Assembly (NCBI GenBank): GCA_030433125.1
Contig: JAUIKZ010000021.1
Coordinates: 1 to 16,138 of the forward strand
Length of the DNA: 16,138 nucleotides
From: Alphaproteobacteria bacterium
GTDB lineage: Bacteria > Pseudomonadota > Alphaproteobacteria > UBA6184
Reading direction: 5' to 3'
Part shown: positions 6,993 through 13,459 of the stretch, piece by piece
How positions within the stretch are numbered: position 1 is the stretch's first letter
Layout: each line of letters opens with the position of its first letter
Notes under the pieces: model-generated
Databases searched by the model: none
Seen by the model: the letters and a program-made list of their open reading frames with translations, nothing else
Told to the model about the DNA's origin: nothing
Made by a program: the position numbers and the translations under genes

Positions 6993-7907
6993 ATGACAAA
7001 TTACGTAGTTGCAGCACTCTATAAATTTGTAGACTTCAAGCGCTTTAAGAATTTTCGCGTACCTCTTTTGCGCGAGTGCAACCGCAACGGCATTAAGGGT
7101 ACACTGCTTATCGCCCACGAGGGTATTAATGGCACTATCGCTGGTACCCGCGAAGGCATCGATAACGTGTTAGCATTTTTACGCGCCCAACCCGAATTTA
7201 ATGACCTGGAGCACAAAGAATCACCCGCCAACAAAATGCCTTTCTTGCGGATGAAGGTACGCCTAAAAAAAGAAATTGTTACCATTGGTATTCCGAATGT
7301 GAGCCCCACAAAGAAAGTGGGTACATATGTTACCCCGGAAGAGTGGAACAATCTGATTAATAGAAATGATGTGCTTTTAATCGACACCCGTAACACCTAT
7401 GAAGTTGAGGTGGGCACTTTTAAAGGGGCCGTTAACCCAAATACAGAAAGCTTTCGGGAGTTTCCAGAGTATGTGAAAAAGCATTACGACCCACAAAAGC
7501 ACAAGCATGTGGCCATGTTCTGCACAGGCGGTATTCGCTGTGAGAAAGCAAGCTCCTATATGCTAGAAGAAGGGTTTGAAAATGTGTATCACCTTAAGGG
7601 CGGGATATTAAAATATCTTGAAGAAGTGCCGCAAGAAAAAAGCACCTGGGAAGGTGACTGCTTTGTGTTTGACGGCCGCGTGGCTGTGACGCATGGCTTA
7701 AAACAAAGCGACTATGACCAATGCCATGGATGCCGCTACCCCATAAAAGAAGAAGACAAGGAACACCCTCATTATAAAGCTGGGGTTCATTGTCACCGTT
7801 GTTATAACAAACGATCGCAAGAGCAACACGCCCGCGCCGCCGAACGTCAACGCCAAATCGAGCTCGCCAAAAAACGTAACCAACAGCACATGGGTGTGCC
7901 CCAATAG
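6993..7907 (+). CDS. trhO: tRNA U34 hydroxylase TrhO (rhodanese-domain protein)
   Basis: 304 aa, close to the usual length of the TrhO/YceA family. Family members introduce the 5-hydroxyl group on uridine 34 of tRNAs in an oxygen-dependent reaction (ho5U, precursor of cmo5U/mo5U). The N-terminal acylphosphatase-like domain (about 1-95) has the family stretch KGTLLIAHEGINGTI. The rhodanese domain (about 120-215) has the active-site loop CTGGIRCEKAS with the catalytic Cys177. The Cys-rich C-terminal region (CHGCRYPI, then HCHRCY) looks like a small metal site and is followed by a charged tail. The start is an ATG with AGGA 6 bases upstream. The binding-protein gene begins 8 bases after the stop, so the two form an operon. 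Confidence 0.95.
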   Translation: MTNYVVAALYKFVDFKRFKNFRVPLLRECNRNGIKGTLLIAHEGINGTIAGTREGIDNVLAFLRAQPEFNDLEHKESPANKMPFLRMKVRLKKEIVTIGIPNVSPTKKVGTYVTPEEWNNLINRNDVLLIDTRNTYEVEVGTFKGAVNPNTESFREFPEYVKKHYDPQKHKHVAMFCTGGIRCEKASSYMLEEGFENVYHLKGGILKYLEEVPQEKSTWEGDCFVFDGRVAVTHGLKQSDYDQCHGCRYPIKEEDKEHPHYKAGVHCHRCYNKRSQEQHARAAERQRQIELAKKRNQQHMGVPQ

Positions 7908-7915
7908 GAGACAGA

Positions 7916-8698
7916 ATGTTTATAAAAAAATTAACCTCAATCGTCATTATGAGTGCCGCCTTTATGTTGTGGGGCTGCAGCAAACAAAAGGAAGCAAAAG
8001 CACCGCTAAAGGTGGCAGTGAGCGCTGATTGGCCGCCTCATGAGTTTTTCGACATTGAGAAAAATGAAATTGTAGGGTTTGATATTGATTTGGTTAAGTT
8101 GATCGGTAAAGAACTGGGCTACAAAGTAGAAATCGTCGATATGGACTTTGCCGGCATCATTCCTGCCCTCAGCGCCAACAAAGTTGATCTTGCTATTTCG
8201 GGCATCACGCGCTCTAAAGAACGGGAGGAAGTGTTAGACTTAACGCAAGATTATTATGTACCAGAGTTCGCCTTTGTCTCAAAAACACCCGTTGATTATG
8301 CCGATCCTAAAAACCTAGTGGGTTTTACGGTTGGCGCTCAAATGGGCACCACCCACGAAATGCAGTTGAAAGCCTTGCAAAAAGAAATGGAAACAGAATA
8401 CAAGGTAGAACCGTTTACTTATAAATCATTCGCCAAAGCCCCCGACATGGTGCGTGAGTTATCAGATGATCGCATTAACGCTATATTGATTGACCTGCCC
8501 CTTGCTAAAAAGGTGCAAGCACAACACTCGACGTTTGTTATATCGCCATATCTCACACAAGACCTGCAGGGTTTAACAATTGCGCTTCCCAAGGGTAGTA
8601 AACTTACACCCAGAGTGAATGCGGCGATTGCTAAAATTAAACGCAACCAAAAACTTTACAGTAACTTAAAGAAAAAATGGGGTCTTAAAGCTGGTTAA
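7916..8698 (+). CDS. Amino-acid ABC transporter substrate-binding lipoprotein
   Basis: 260 aa. This is a type II lipoprotein signal with lipobox LWGC and lipidated Cys21. The rest is a typical SBP family 3 fold (HisJ/GlnH/ArtJ group): PLKVAVSADWPPHEF, EIVGFDIDLVKLIGKEL, DFAGIIPALSANKVDLAISG and ITRSKEREEVLDLTQDYY, which line the two-lobed ligand site. It would bind a polar amino acid in the periplasm and hand it to an inner-membrane ABC permease. The exact ligand cannot be deduced. No permease or ATPase gene follows, so the partners are elsewhere or lost. The Shine-Dalgarno AGGAGA overlaps the trhO stop codon, which ties its translation to trhO. Confidence 0.9.
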   Translation: MFIKKLTSIVIMSAAFMLWGCSKQKEAKAPLKVAVSADWPPHEFFDIEKNEIVGFDIDLVKLIGKELGYKVEIVDMDFAGIIPALSANKVDLAISGITRSKEREEVLDLTQDYYVPEFAFVSKTPVDYADPKNLVGFTVGAQMGTTHEMQLKALQKEMETEYKVEPFTYKSFAKAPDMVRELSDDRINAILIDLPLAKKVQAQHSTFVISPYLTQDLQGLTIALPKGSKLTPRVNAAIAKIKRNQKLYSNLKKKWGLKAG

Positions 8699-8708
8699 TG
8701 CTGGCCAA

Positions 8709-8760
8709 GGTGCCCGCCCGGATCTTTTTAGCTTCTCCTGTTTTGCCGGGCGCGGGCGCC
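8709..8760 (+). other. GC-rich imperfect hairpin between the binding-protein gene and thyX
   Basis: The left arm GGTGCCCGCCCGG (8709-8721) pairs with the right arm CCGGGCGCGGGCGCC (8746-8760). This gives about 13 bp with one G-T wobble and a 2-base bulge, enclosing a 24-base loop. No T-run follows, so it may be a terminator without U-tract, a transcript-stabilising hairpin, or an element of the thyX leader. Confidence 0.45.
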
Positions 8761-8795
8761 TGTGCACATATACACCGTTTCAATTAAGCCAAGAG

Positions 8796-8824
8796 TTGCG
8801 CCTTTAGGTATGGGGATATATACT
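8796..8824 (+). promoter_or_regulatory. Likely promoter of thyX
   Basis: TTGCGC (8796-8801), a 17-base spacer and TATACT (8819-8824), 29 bases before the ATG. The ribosome-binding site AAGGGA is at 8842-8847. Confidence 0.5.
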
Positions 8825-8853
8825 CAATCCAACACAAAAATAAGGGACCATAT

Positions 8854-9798
8854 ATGGAAAATGAAAAAACAGTTTCAATTGAATCCGAATTAGCTGATGT
8901 TAGCAACCAGCAATTCACTACCAAGCGCGCGACTGTGCCTGCCCTTGAAGACATTCTCTATACTCCGCACAAGGTATTAGACCATGGGTTTATCCGGGTG
9001 GTGGACTACATGGGAGACGACAATGCCGTTGTGCAGGCTGCCCGGGTGTCCTACGGAAAAGGCACCAAAAAGGTGAGCCAAGACAGAGGGCTCTTGCGCT
9101 ACCTTTTGAGGCATCGCCACACCACGCCTTTTGAGATGTGCGAAATAAAATTCCACATTAAGCTCCCTATTTTCATTGCACGGCAGTGGATCCGGCACCG
9201 TACCGCCAATGTAAATGAGTATTCAGCACGATATTCTATTCTCGATAAAGAGTTCTACCTCCCCTCGCCCGAGCATTTAGCCGCACAGTCAGCAACCAAC
9301 AAACAGTGCCGTGGAGATACTGTTACGCCCGAGGAAGCTCAAAAAGTGTTGGAGATCTTGAAAGAAGATAGTGAACGTTGTTACGCTAACTATAAATATA
9401 TGTTGAATCAAGATGAAAACGGCGAACCCCAAGATGAAACCCGTGCGGGGGTAGCGCGTGAACTTGCCCGCATGAATCTTAACCTCAATTACTACACGCA
9501 GTGGTATTGGAAAATTGATCTTCACAACCTGATGCACTTTGTGGCTTTGCGGGCCGATAGCCACGCTCAATATGAAATTCGGGTGTATGCCGAGATTATG
9601 AAAGAAATCCTCAAGCGATGGGTGCCTAACACATATGAGGCCTTTCAAGATTATCGCGAGGGCGGTGTTAACCTATCCCGTATTGGCCTCGAAATTGTGC
9701 AAAAACTCATCCGCGGCGAACAGGTGGATCAAGGCAACTCCGGCCTAAGCAAACGCGAATGGAAAGAATTAATGGAAAGCTTGGGGCTGGATATATAG
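8854..9798 (+). CDS. thyX: Flavin-dependent thymidylate synthase ThyX
   Basis: 314 aa. ThyX converts dUMP to dTMP using methylene-tetrahydrofolate with FAD and NADPH, and usually replaces ThyA. The diagnostic ThyX motif RHR-x7-S is present as RHRTANVNEYS (residues 114-124), within QWIRHRTANVNEYSARYS. The preceding RHRHTTPFEMCEIKFHIKLP and the later region NLNYYTQWYWKIDLHNLMHF are typical of the family. Residues 1-30 are an extra, poorly conserved N-terminal extension. The start ATG has AAGGGA 6 bases upstream, and a later in-frame start would cut the fold. The ndk gene follows 61 bases on, giving a small nucleotide-metabolism pair. Presence of thyX hints that thyA may be absent from the genome. 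Confidence 0.96.
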   Translation: MENEKTVSIESELADVSNQQFTTKRATVPALEDILYTPHKVLDHGFIRVVDYMGDDNAVVQAARVSYGKGTKKVSQDRGLLRYLLRHRHTTPFEMCEIKFHIKLPIFIARQWIRHRTANVNEYSARYSILDKEFYLPSPEHLAAQSATNKQCRGDTVTPEEAQKVLEILKEDSERCYANYKYMLNQDENGEPQDETRAGVARELARMNLNLNYYTQWYWKIDLHNLMHFVALRADSHAQYEIRVYAEIMKEILKRWVPNTYEAFQDYREGGVNLSRIGLEIVQKLIRGEQVDQGNSGLSKREWKELMESLGLDI

Positions 9799-9859
9799 TT
9801 CCCTCTCCAAAATCATCATAAAATATGATATATAAACAACGATAAAAATAGGATATGAA

Positions 9860-10282
9860 ATGACTGAAAGAACATTCTCAATGATCAAACCAAATGCTAC
9901 AAAAAAAAATGTAACAGGTGGTATTAACGCATTGCTTGAACAAGGTGGCCTTAAAATTGTGGCACAAAAGCGTATGCAGCTTACCCGTGAGCAAGCAGAA
10001 AAATTCTACGAAGTGCACAAAGAGCGCCCTTTCTATGACGAGCTATGCGAGTTTATGTGCTCTGGCCCTATCGTGGCACAAGTTCTTGAAGGTGAAAACG
10101 CCGTCATGCGCAACCGCGAAATTATGGGCGACACAAACCCAGAGAAAGCAGACGCCGGCACCATCCGTAAAGAGTTTGGTGACTCAATAGGTGAAAACTC
10201 AATTCATGGGTCTGACTCAGCAGAAAACGCGGCTAAGGAAATTGCTTTCTTCTTTAGCGAAATGGAAATCCTTCCTGCCTAA
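9860..10282 (+). CDS. ndk: Nucleoside diphosphate kinase
   Basis: 140 aa, normal length for bacterial Ndk. It transfers the gamma-phosphate from ATP to NDPs and dNDPs through a phospho-histidine, balancing NTP and dNTP pools in the cytoplasm. The sequence opens with TERTFSMIKPNATKKN, where the nucleotide-site Lys lies in MIKP. It then has RPFYDELCEFMCSGPIVAQVLEGENAV and the active-site signature NSIHGSDS with the phosphorylated His116. GGA lies 6 bases before the ATG. A strong terminator stands right after the stop. dTDP produced downstream of ThyX is one of its substrates, which fits its position. Confidence 0.97.
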   Translation: MTERTFSMIKPNATKKNVTGGINALLEQGGLKIVAQKRMQLTREQAEKFYEVHKERPFYDELCEFMCSGPIVAQVLEGENAVMRNREIMGDTNPEKADAGTIRKEFGDSIGENSIHGSDSAENAAKEIAFFFSEMEILPA

Positions 10283-10289
10283 ATTTTAC

Positions 10290-10309
10290 GGGGGGCTTGC
10301 CCCCTTTTT
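10290..10309 (+). terminator. Rho-independent terminator after ndk
   Basis: GGGGG-CTTG-CCCCC stem-loop followed by TTTTT, 8 bases after the ndk stop codon. Confidence 0.85.
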
Positions 10310-10325
10310 ACGGATTCCCCAAAAA

Positions 10326-10341
10326 TTAACTAAAAATTAAC
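10326..10341 (+). promoter_or_regulatory. CtrA-type binding box upstream of fliX-like gene
   Basis: TTAA-CTAAAAA-TTAAC is a perfect match to the CtrA full site TTAA-N7-TTAAC known from Caulobacter. It ends 38 bases before the ATG. The right half could serve as -35 (TTAACG), with a poor -10 such as ATCTAA 17 bases on, as is usual for CtrA-activated promoters. Early flagellar regulators are established CtrA targets in alphaproteobacteria. Confidence 0.65.
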
Positions 10342-10379
10342 GTCTTCACGCCTAACATCATCTAACAGGTGTTAATTAT

Positions 10380-10793
10380 ATGGATATCTCTAAAGTACAG
10401 GCGTATGCCGCTAATGCATTGCGTCGTTTGAATCGCAAAAAAACAAACTCTAAAACCTATGTCTCTGACGAAAGTCCTGAGACTACGGAATCGAATGAGG
10501 CACACCCTACCGACGAAGTAAGCATCACTACTGCCTCCAACCTATTTGTTTTGCAAGACCAAATTTTGAGCAAAATGAATAAGGGCACTGCGTATGCGCA
10601 CCGGCTTTTAAGCGATCTCGAAGAACTCCAACATAAAATATTAGATAACGCATTAACCCAAGATGATATTGATAGCGCGCGTCAACATTTGGCTGAGCAC
10701 CCTCATTTAGAAGGCGTAGAAGAGCTCAACAGAATAATCGATGACATAGAGCTCAGGCTAAAAGTAGAGTTGGCTAAATTAGAATATGCATAA
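10380..10793 (+). CDS. fliX: FliX-like flagellar assembly regulator
   Basis: 137 aa, the usual size of FliX. In Caulobacter FliX works with FlbD to couple completion of the early flagellar basal body to later flagellar gene expression. The N-terminus is short and basic (ANALRRLNRKK), followed by a disordered, Ser/Thr/Glu-rich linker (about 20-48). A helical C-terminal domain (LFVLQDQIL..., AYAHRLLSDLEELQHKIL, and the end IIDDIELRLKVELAKLEYA) matches the FliX pattern of LLxxLxxLxxxLL and a terminal IELRxxVELAKL. The gene has an AGGTG about 10 bases before the ATG and a perfect CtrA box upstream, both consistent with a class II flagellar regulator. No other flagellar gene is nearby. The assignment rests on the C-terminal signature, and the N-terminal half is divergent. 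Confidence 0.75.
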   Translation: MDISKVQAYAANALRRLNRKKTNSKTYVSDESPETTESNEAHPTDEVSITTASNLFVLQDQILSKMNKGTAYAHRLLSDLEELQHKILDNALTQDDIDSARQHLAEHPHLEGVEELNRIIDDIELRLKVELAKLEYA

Positions 10794-10829
10794 TGTTTAA
10801 GTGCCTATCTTTGTATTCAAAAGTTTACT

Positions 10830-10940
10830 TCATATATACCCTCATAACGTGGGGGATATAAGGCTTTAACCCTAAACTCCCCGGAAAAAACATCTAATAG
10901 GATTCTGCCTCCCGTGGAGGAGAGCTGTGCCTATTAAAAT
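10830..10940 (+). other. Structured intergenic region: possible 5' leader or small RNA
   Basis: The 204-base gap between the fliX-like gene and the next gene holds an imperfect inverted repeat (TATACCC ... GGGGGATATA, about 10837-10860). It also holds a nested hairpin: AATAGG (10896-10901) pairs with CCTATT (10930-10935), and inside it TCT-G-CCTCC pairs with GGAGG-AGA around a CGT loop (10904-10923). No ORF lies here. It may be a cis-regulatory leader of the downstream secreted protein or an independent small RNA. I do not recognise a known family. Confidence 0.4.
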
Positions 10941-10997
10941 TCAATCTTGCTTTACCAGAAGCGCTATTATACTTTGTAGCAAAATTAAGGATTAATA

Positions 10998-11936
10998 GTG
11001 GTTAATAAATTTAAGCTGTTACTTATAGCTTTTTTGAGCAGTTTTACATGGGCTGTGGATATAGGGCCGGCAAGGCGCGTCGATGATTCTTTAGAAGGTA
11101 TTTTCTCTCACGAAATAGGGCTAGCAAATAATGATGTTAGGGCTGTTATTCACCAGCCTCCCTATCGAAAGCCAGCTTTAAACCCACATAATATAGTGAA
11201 AGTGTATAAGGATTTATTGTTGGGATCTGCAGCCAAAGATTATATGTCGCGCCTCGTGTTGTTTAATCTGGTTTGGCGTTATGTATCTGGTAAAGATCAT
11301 CCAAAGTTAGCATTAGATACACCGGTAGAACATTTGTCATTAAGACACAAAGAAACCTACAAAAGCTATATGGAGGCGAAGCTAAATGCTTTTCCTTATG
11401 CGGCGGTAGCTTGCAAAATGCCAATGTTGATGAATGAGCTTGGTGTGTTAAACTTAAGGGGAGTTTCAGACTTTAAACTAAAGATGTGGCTGCGCTTTAT
11501 GAGAACGAAACGCCTGTTTAATATGCCGATGTTTTTGTTGTTAAGTGAAGCGGTGAAAAATGACGAAATGTTGGGGGTAATCGCAAAAACAAGAGCCGCA
11601 TGGAGCAACAAACTTAAAGTAAGCAAGTCTGAGCAAAATGTGTTAACACTTATTAGCATCAATTATGCACTTGATGAATATTTTCAACGGCAGATGTTAA
11701 TTGGTTGGGCTATGCGGGCACCTAAACGATCTTATGTAGAAGAAAAACCCTGTGGGGTTGAGCTAAGGTCTAGAACGAGTCAGTTCGATGCCAGTTTCTT
11801 ATATGAATTTATCAAAGTCGGCTACTTTATGTTATTGGGGCTCGACAATGAGCTTATGGAACAAATGGGGGCTGATGCCTATTATGCATGGCTTGAAAAG
11901 TTTGAACACCTTATAGAAGAGCCGAGAGGTAAATAA
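10998..11936 (+). CDS. Secreted protein of unknown function (312 aa)
   Basis: 312 aa, starting at GTG with AAGGA about 7 bases upstream. Residues 1-19 (MVNKFKLLLIAFLSSFTWA) form a clear Sec signal peptide with cleavage before VDIG, so the product is exported. The mature part is mostly alpha-helical by composition, with basic and aromatic-rich segments (for example LRFMRTKRLFNMPMFLLLSEAV at about 165-187). It has only two Cys residues after the signal peptide and no motif I recognise. No membrane segment other than the signal is obvious, although FLYEFIKVGYFMLLGL near the C-terminus is moderately hydrophobic. The 204-base upstream gap contains RNA-like structure. It converges with the methyltransferase-like gene, whose stop codon is 8 bases away. 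It may be a lineage-specific effector or envelope protein. Confidence 0.7.
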   Translation: MVNKFKLLLIAFLSSFTWAVDIGPARRVDDSLEGIFSHEIGLANNDVRAVIHQPPYRKPALNPHNIVKVYKDLLLGSAAKDYMSRLVLFNLVWRYVSGKDHPKLALDTPVEHLSLRHKETYKSYMEAKLNAFPYAAVACKMPMLMNELGVLNLRGVSDFKLKMWLRFMRTKRLFNMPMFLLLSEAVKNDEMLGVIAKTRAAWSNKLKVSKSEQNVLTLISINYALDEYFQRQMLIGWAMRAPKRSYVEEKPCGVELRSRTSQFDASFLYEFIKVGYFMLLGLDNELMEQMGADAYYAWLEKFEHLIEEPRGK

Positions 11937-11956
11937 ACTACCTTTTAGTTGGTAGT
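11937..11956. terminator. Hairpin between convergent genes
   Basis: ACTACC and GGTAGT form a 6-bp stem around an 8-base loop, overlapping the last codon and stop of the minus-strand gene. On the minus strand it is followed by TTATTT. It could be a weak bidirectional terminator for both convergent genes. Confidence 0.35.
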
Positions 11957-12985
11957 GACAGCAAATCTTAAAATGTCCTCCGCATTCGCCAGTTTTCGTT
12001 TTGCGATGAGAAGGCTTTTTTTAGGGAGGGCTATCTTTTTTGAGGAGTTGTCAGCATGGTTCGTGACTTTTACAATACTTCCATCATCAAATGCCTCCCA
12101 AAAAGCTGGGTCGGTGAAGTCCGCTACAATGTCGGGCAGATCCCACGGGGAATAAGATATAGTAACACACTCTTCGCGGTGGGGTAGGTCGGCGCACTGA
12201 CCGCAATAATGGGGCATGCAAGTTATTCCAGCTGCCTCTAGCGTTTTATAGGGAAGCTGCTTCCCGCATCCTAAAATCAAATGGTTTGGTGCGGGGGAGT
12301 GTTTCAGCATTCTTGTGATGGCTGCAGGGGATGAAAACCCTTCCTCTATTTCTAACCAGCCGGCCTTTGCCCATTCTTCCACAACAGTTTGTTTTTTTCG
12401 ATCTGACAAGCTTAATACACAAGCGACAGAAGGGGTGATGTCTAACACTTCACACACAATGCTCAGCAGGGCTGTTTGAAAACGGCCTTCTTCTATTTGT
12501 TTTAAAACTGCGTGCTTTAACGTCCGCGCTTCTTCATTTACATCTCGTTTATAGGCTCGATAAGCTCTTATTTTTTCGTGCTCTGCATATGAGGCCTCAT
12601 GTCTGGCTTTAGCGTCAAACCCAACATAGTTGATTAAGATATAGTTGGTAATCGTTTTATCAAGGTGTTCAATGTATTTACCGTGAAGGGGAATAGATGT
12701 GCCGGGTGACCTTATTTTTAGTGCGTATTCTTTTAGCTTATTAGCAACGTAGGTTCCTCGCAAACCCTCTATGGCATAGGCTTTTTGGTCTTTGAGGGTT
12801 TTATACAGGGCTGGCGCTAACTGGATGCTTTCTAACGTCTCTTCAAAGGCACCTTCATCCGCACAAGGTACTTCAAAATGAAAACAGCCTGGTTGAGCTG
12901 CTTTGTAAGTGCTGACAGGGGCCTCAAGCGTGGCAGCATTTATAAAATGCATGCAGGTAAATATTAAAGCCATGATGTGTTTCAT
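11945..12985 (-). CDS. Secreted protein with methyltransferase-like C-terminal domain
   Basis: 346 aa. The N-terminus MKHIMALIFTCMHFINA is a signal peptide. The middle (about 20-230) is mostly helical and unrecognised. The C-terminal ~110 residues look like a SAM-dependent methyltransferase core. HLILGCGKQLPYKTLE (235-250) has the motif I pattern hhhGCG. A Cys/His-rich insertion follows (CMPHYCGQCADLPHREEC, 256-273), then a strand (VTISY), SPWDLPDIVADF (279-290) and PAFWEAFDDGSIVKV, which resemble the region around motifs II-IV. The four Cys and two His could bind a metal. The protein would act outside the cytoplasm, which is unusual for a methyltransferase and suggests an effector. A CtrA box overlaps the -35 of its likely promoter. 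The fold call is by motif only, and a degenerate non-enzymatic domain is possible. Confidence 0.7.
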   Translation of the reverse strand: MKHIMALIFTCMHFINAATLEAPVSTYKAAQPGCFHFEVPCADEGAFEETLESIQLAPALYKTLKDQKAYAIEGLRGTYVANKLKEYALKIRSPGTSIPLHGKYIEHLDKTITNYILINYVGFDAKARHEASYAEHEKIRAYRAYKRDVNEEARTLKHAVLKQIEEGRFQTALLSIVCEVLDITPSVACVLSLSDRKKQTVVEEWAKAGWLEIEEGFSSPAAITRMLKHSPAPNHLILGCGKQLPYKTLEAAGITCMPHYCGQCADLPHREECVTISYSPWDLPDIVADFTDPAFWEAFDDGSIVKVTNHADNSSKKIALPKKSLLIAKRKLANAEDILRFAVTTN

Positions 12986-13004
12986 AGTGGCGCCCTTGTT
13001 GATT

Positions 13005-13044
13005 ACTATAGTTATATAGTGAGAGGGCTTAAAATGAGGTTAAC
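13005..13044 (-). promoter_or_regulatory. CtrA-type box overlapping the promoter of the secreted methyltransferase-like gene
   Basis: TTAA-AATGAGG-TTAAC (13029-13044 on the plus strand) is a perfect CtrA full-site match. Read on the minus strand, its proximal half supplies TTAAGC as -35 (13032-13027), followed by a 16-base spacer and TATAGT as -10 (13010-13005), 19 bases before the ATG. Overlap of the box with the -35 is the usual layout of CtrA-activated promoters. Confidence 0.6.
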
Positions 13045-13070
13045 GAGTGTGAAGTCTAGCGGGAGCGGGT

Positions 13071-13089
13071 GGGGCGCTTGCCGCGCCCC
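13071..13089 (-). terminator. GC-rich hairpin downstream of gapR
   Basis: GGGGCGC-TTGCC-GCGCCCC is a perfect 7-bp stem with a 5-base loop, 6 bases after the gapR stop. No T-run follows on the minus strand, so termination is plausible but not certain. Confidence 0.5.
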
Positions 13090-13095
13090 TTATGC

Positions 13096-13350
13096 TTAAT
13101 CCGATTCGGGTAGCATGCCTAGCGCATGTTGATAGGTCTCAAGCAGCTCTTGCTCTTCTTGAAAATCTTCGGGGTCTTTTTTGCGTAAGCGAATAACTTG
13201 GCGCATAATCTTAGGGTCAAACCCAAAATCCTTGGCTTCTCTGTACACATCTGAAATATGTTCATTAAGTTGGCGTTTTTCGTTTTCGAGTGTTTCAATT
13301 CGCTCAATGAGTTTCTTTAAAGCATCACGGGTAGATGTCGACTCTAACAT
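13096..13350 (-). CDS. gapR: GapR family nucleoid-associated protein (DUF2312)
   Basis: 84 aa, normal for GapR. GapR is an alphaproteobacterial DNA-binding protein that clamps overtwisted, AT-rich DNA ahead of replication and transcription and helps type II topoisomerases. The family pattern is clear: an N-terminal coiled-coil helix (LKKLIERIETLENEKRQLNE), then SDVYREAKDFGFDPKIMRQVIRLRKKDPED, and a C-terminal EEQELLETYQHALGML. The ATG has a strong AAGGAG 5 bases upstream, and a TATAAT (13386-13381, minus strand) could be its -10. It is transcribed divergently from carD across a 109-base gap. Its presence is one of the best lineage markers in the window. Confidence 0.95.
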   Translation of the reverse strand: MLESTSTRDALKKLIERIETLENEKRQLNEHISDVYREAKDFGFDPKIMRQVIRLRKKDPEDFQEEQELLETYQHALGMLPESD

Positions 13351-13409
13351 TAAGACTCCTTTATATTTTATATTTTGTTAATTATATAGCATTATTTTTA
13401 CAGTAAGTA

Positions 13410-13437
13410 TTGCAATTTTGTCAGAAAGCACTACATA
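13410..13437 (+). promoter_or_regulatory. Possible carD promoter
   Basis: TTGCAA (13410-13415), a 16-base spacer and TACATA (13432-13437). Transcription from here would begin downstream of the TTG codon at 13418 and so supports the ATG at 13460 as the carD start. Confidence 0.35.
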
Positions 13438-13459
13438 TATATCAACAAAAGGTCTGTTC

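Noticed and set aside
7594..7983. 129-codon minus-strand ORF inside trhO
   Set aside because: It is antisense to a well-recognised gene whose protein is complete. It is a shadow frame.
13418..13459. TTG start giving carD 14 more residues
   Set aside because: It lies upstream of the start site predicted for the likely promoter. CarD proteins normally begin close to the DYVVYP segment, as with ATG 13460.
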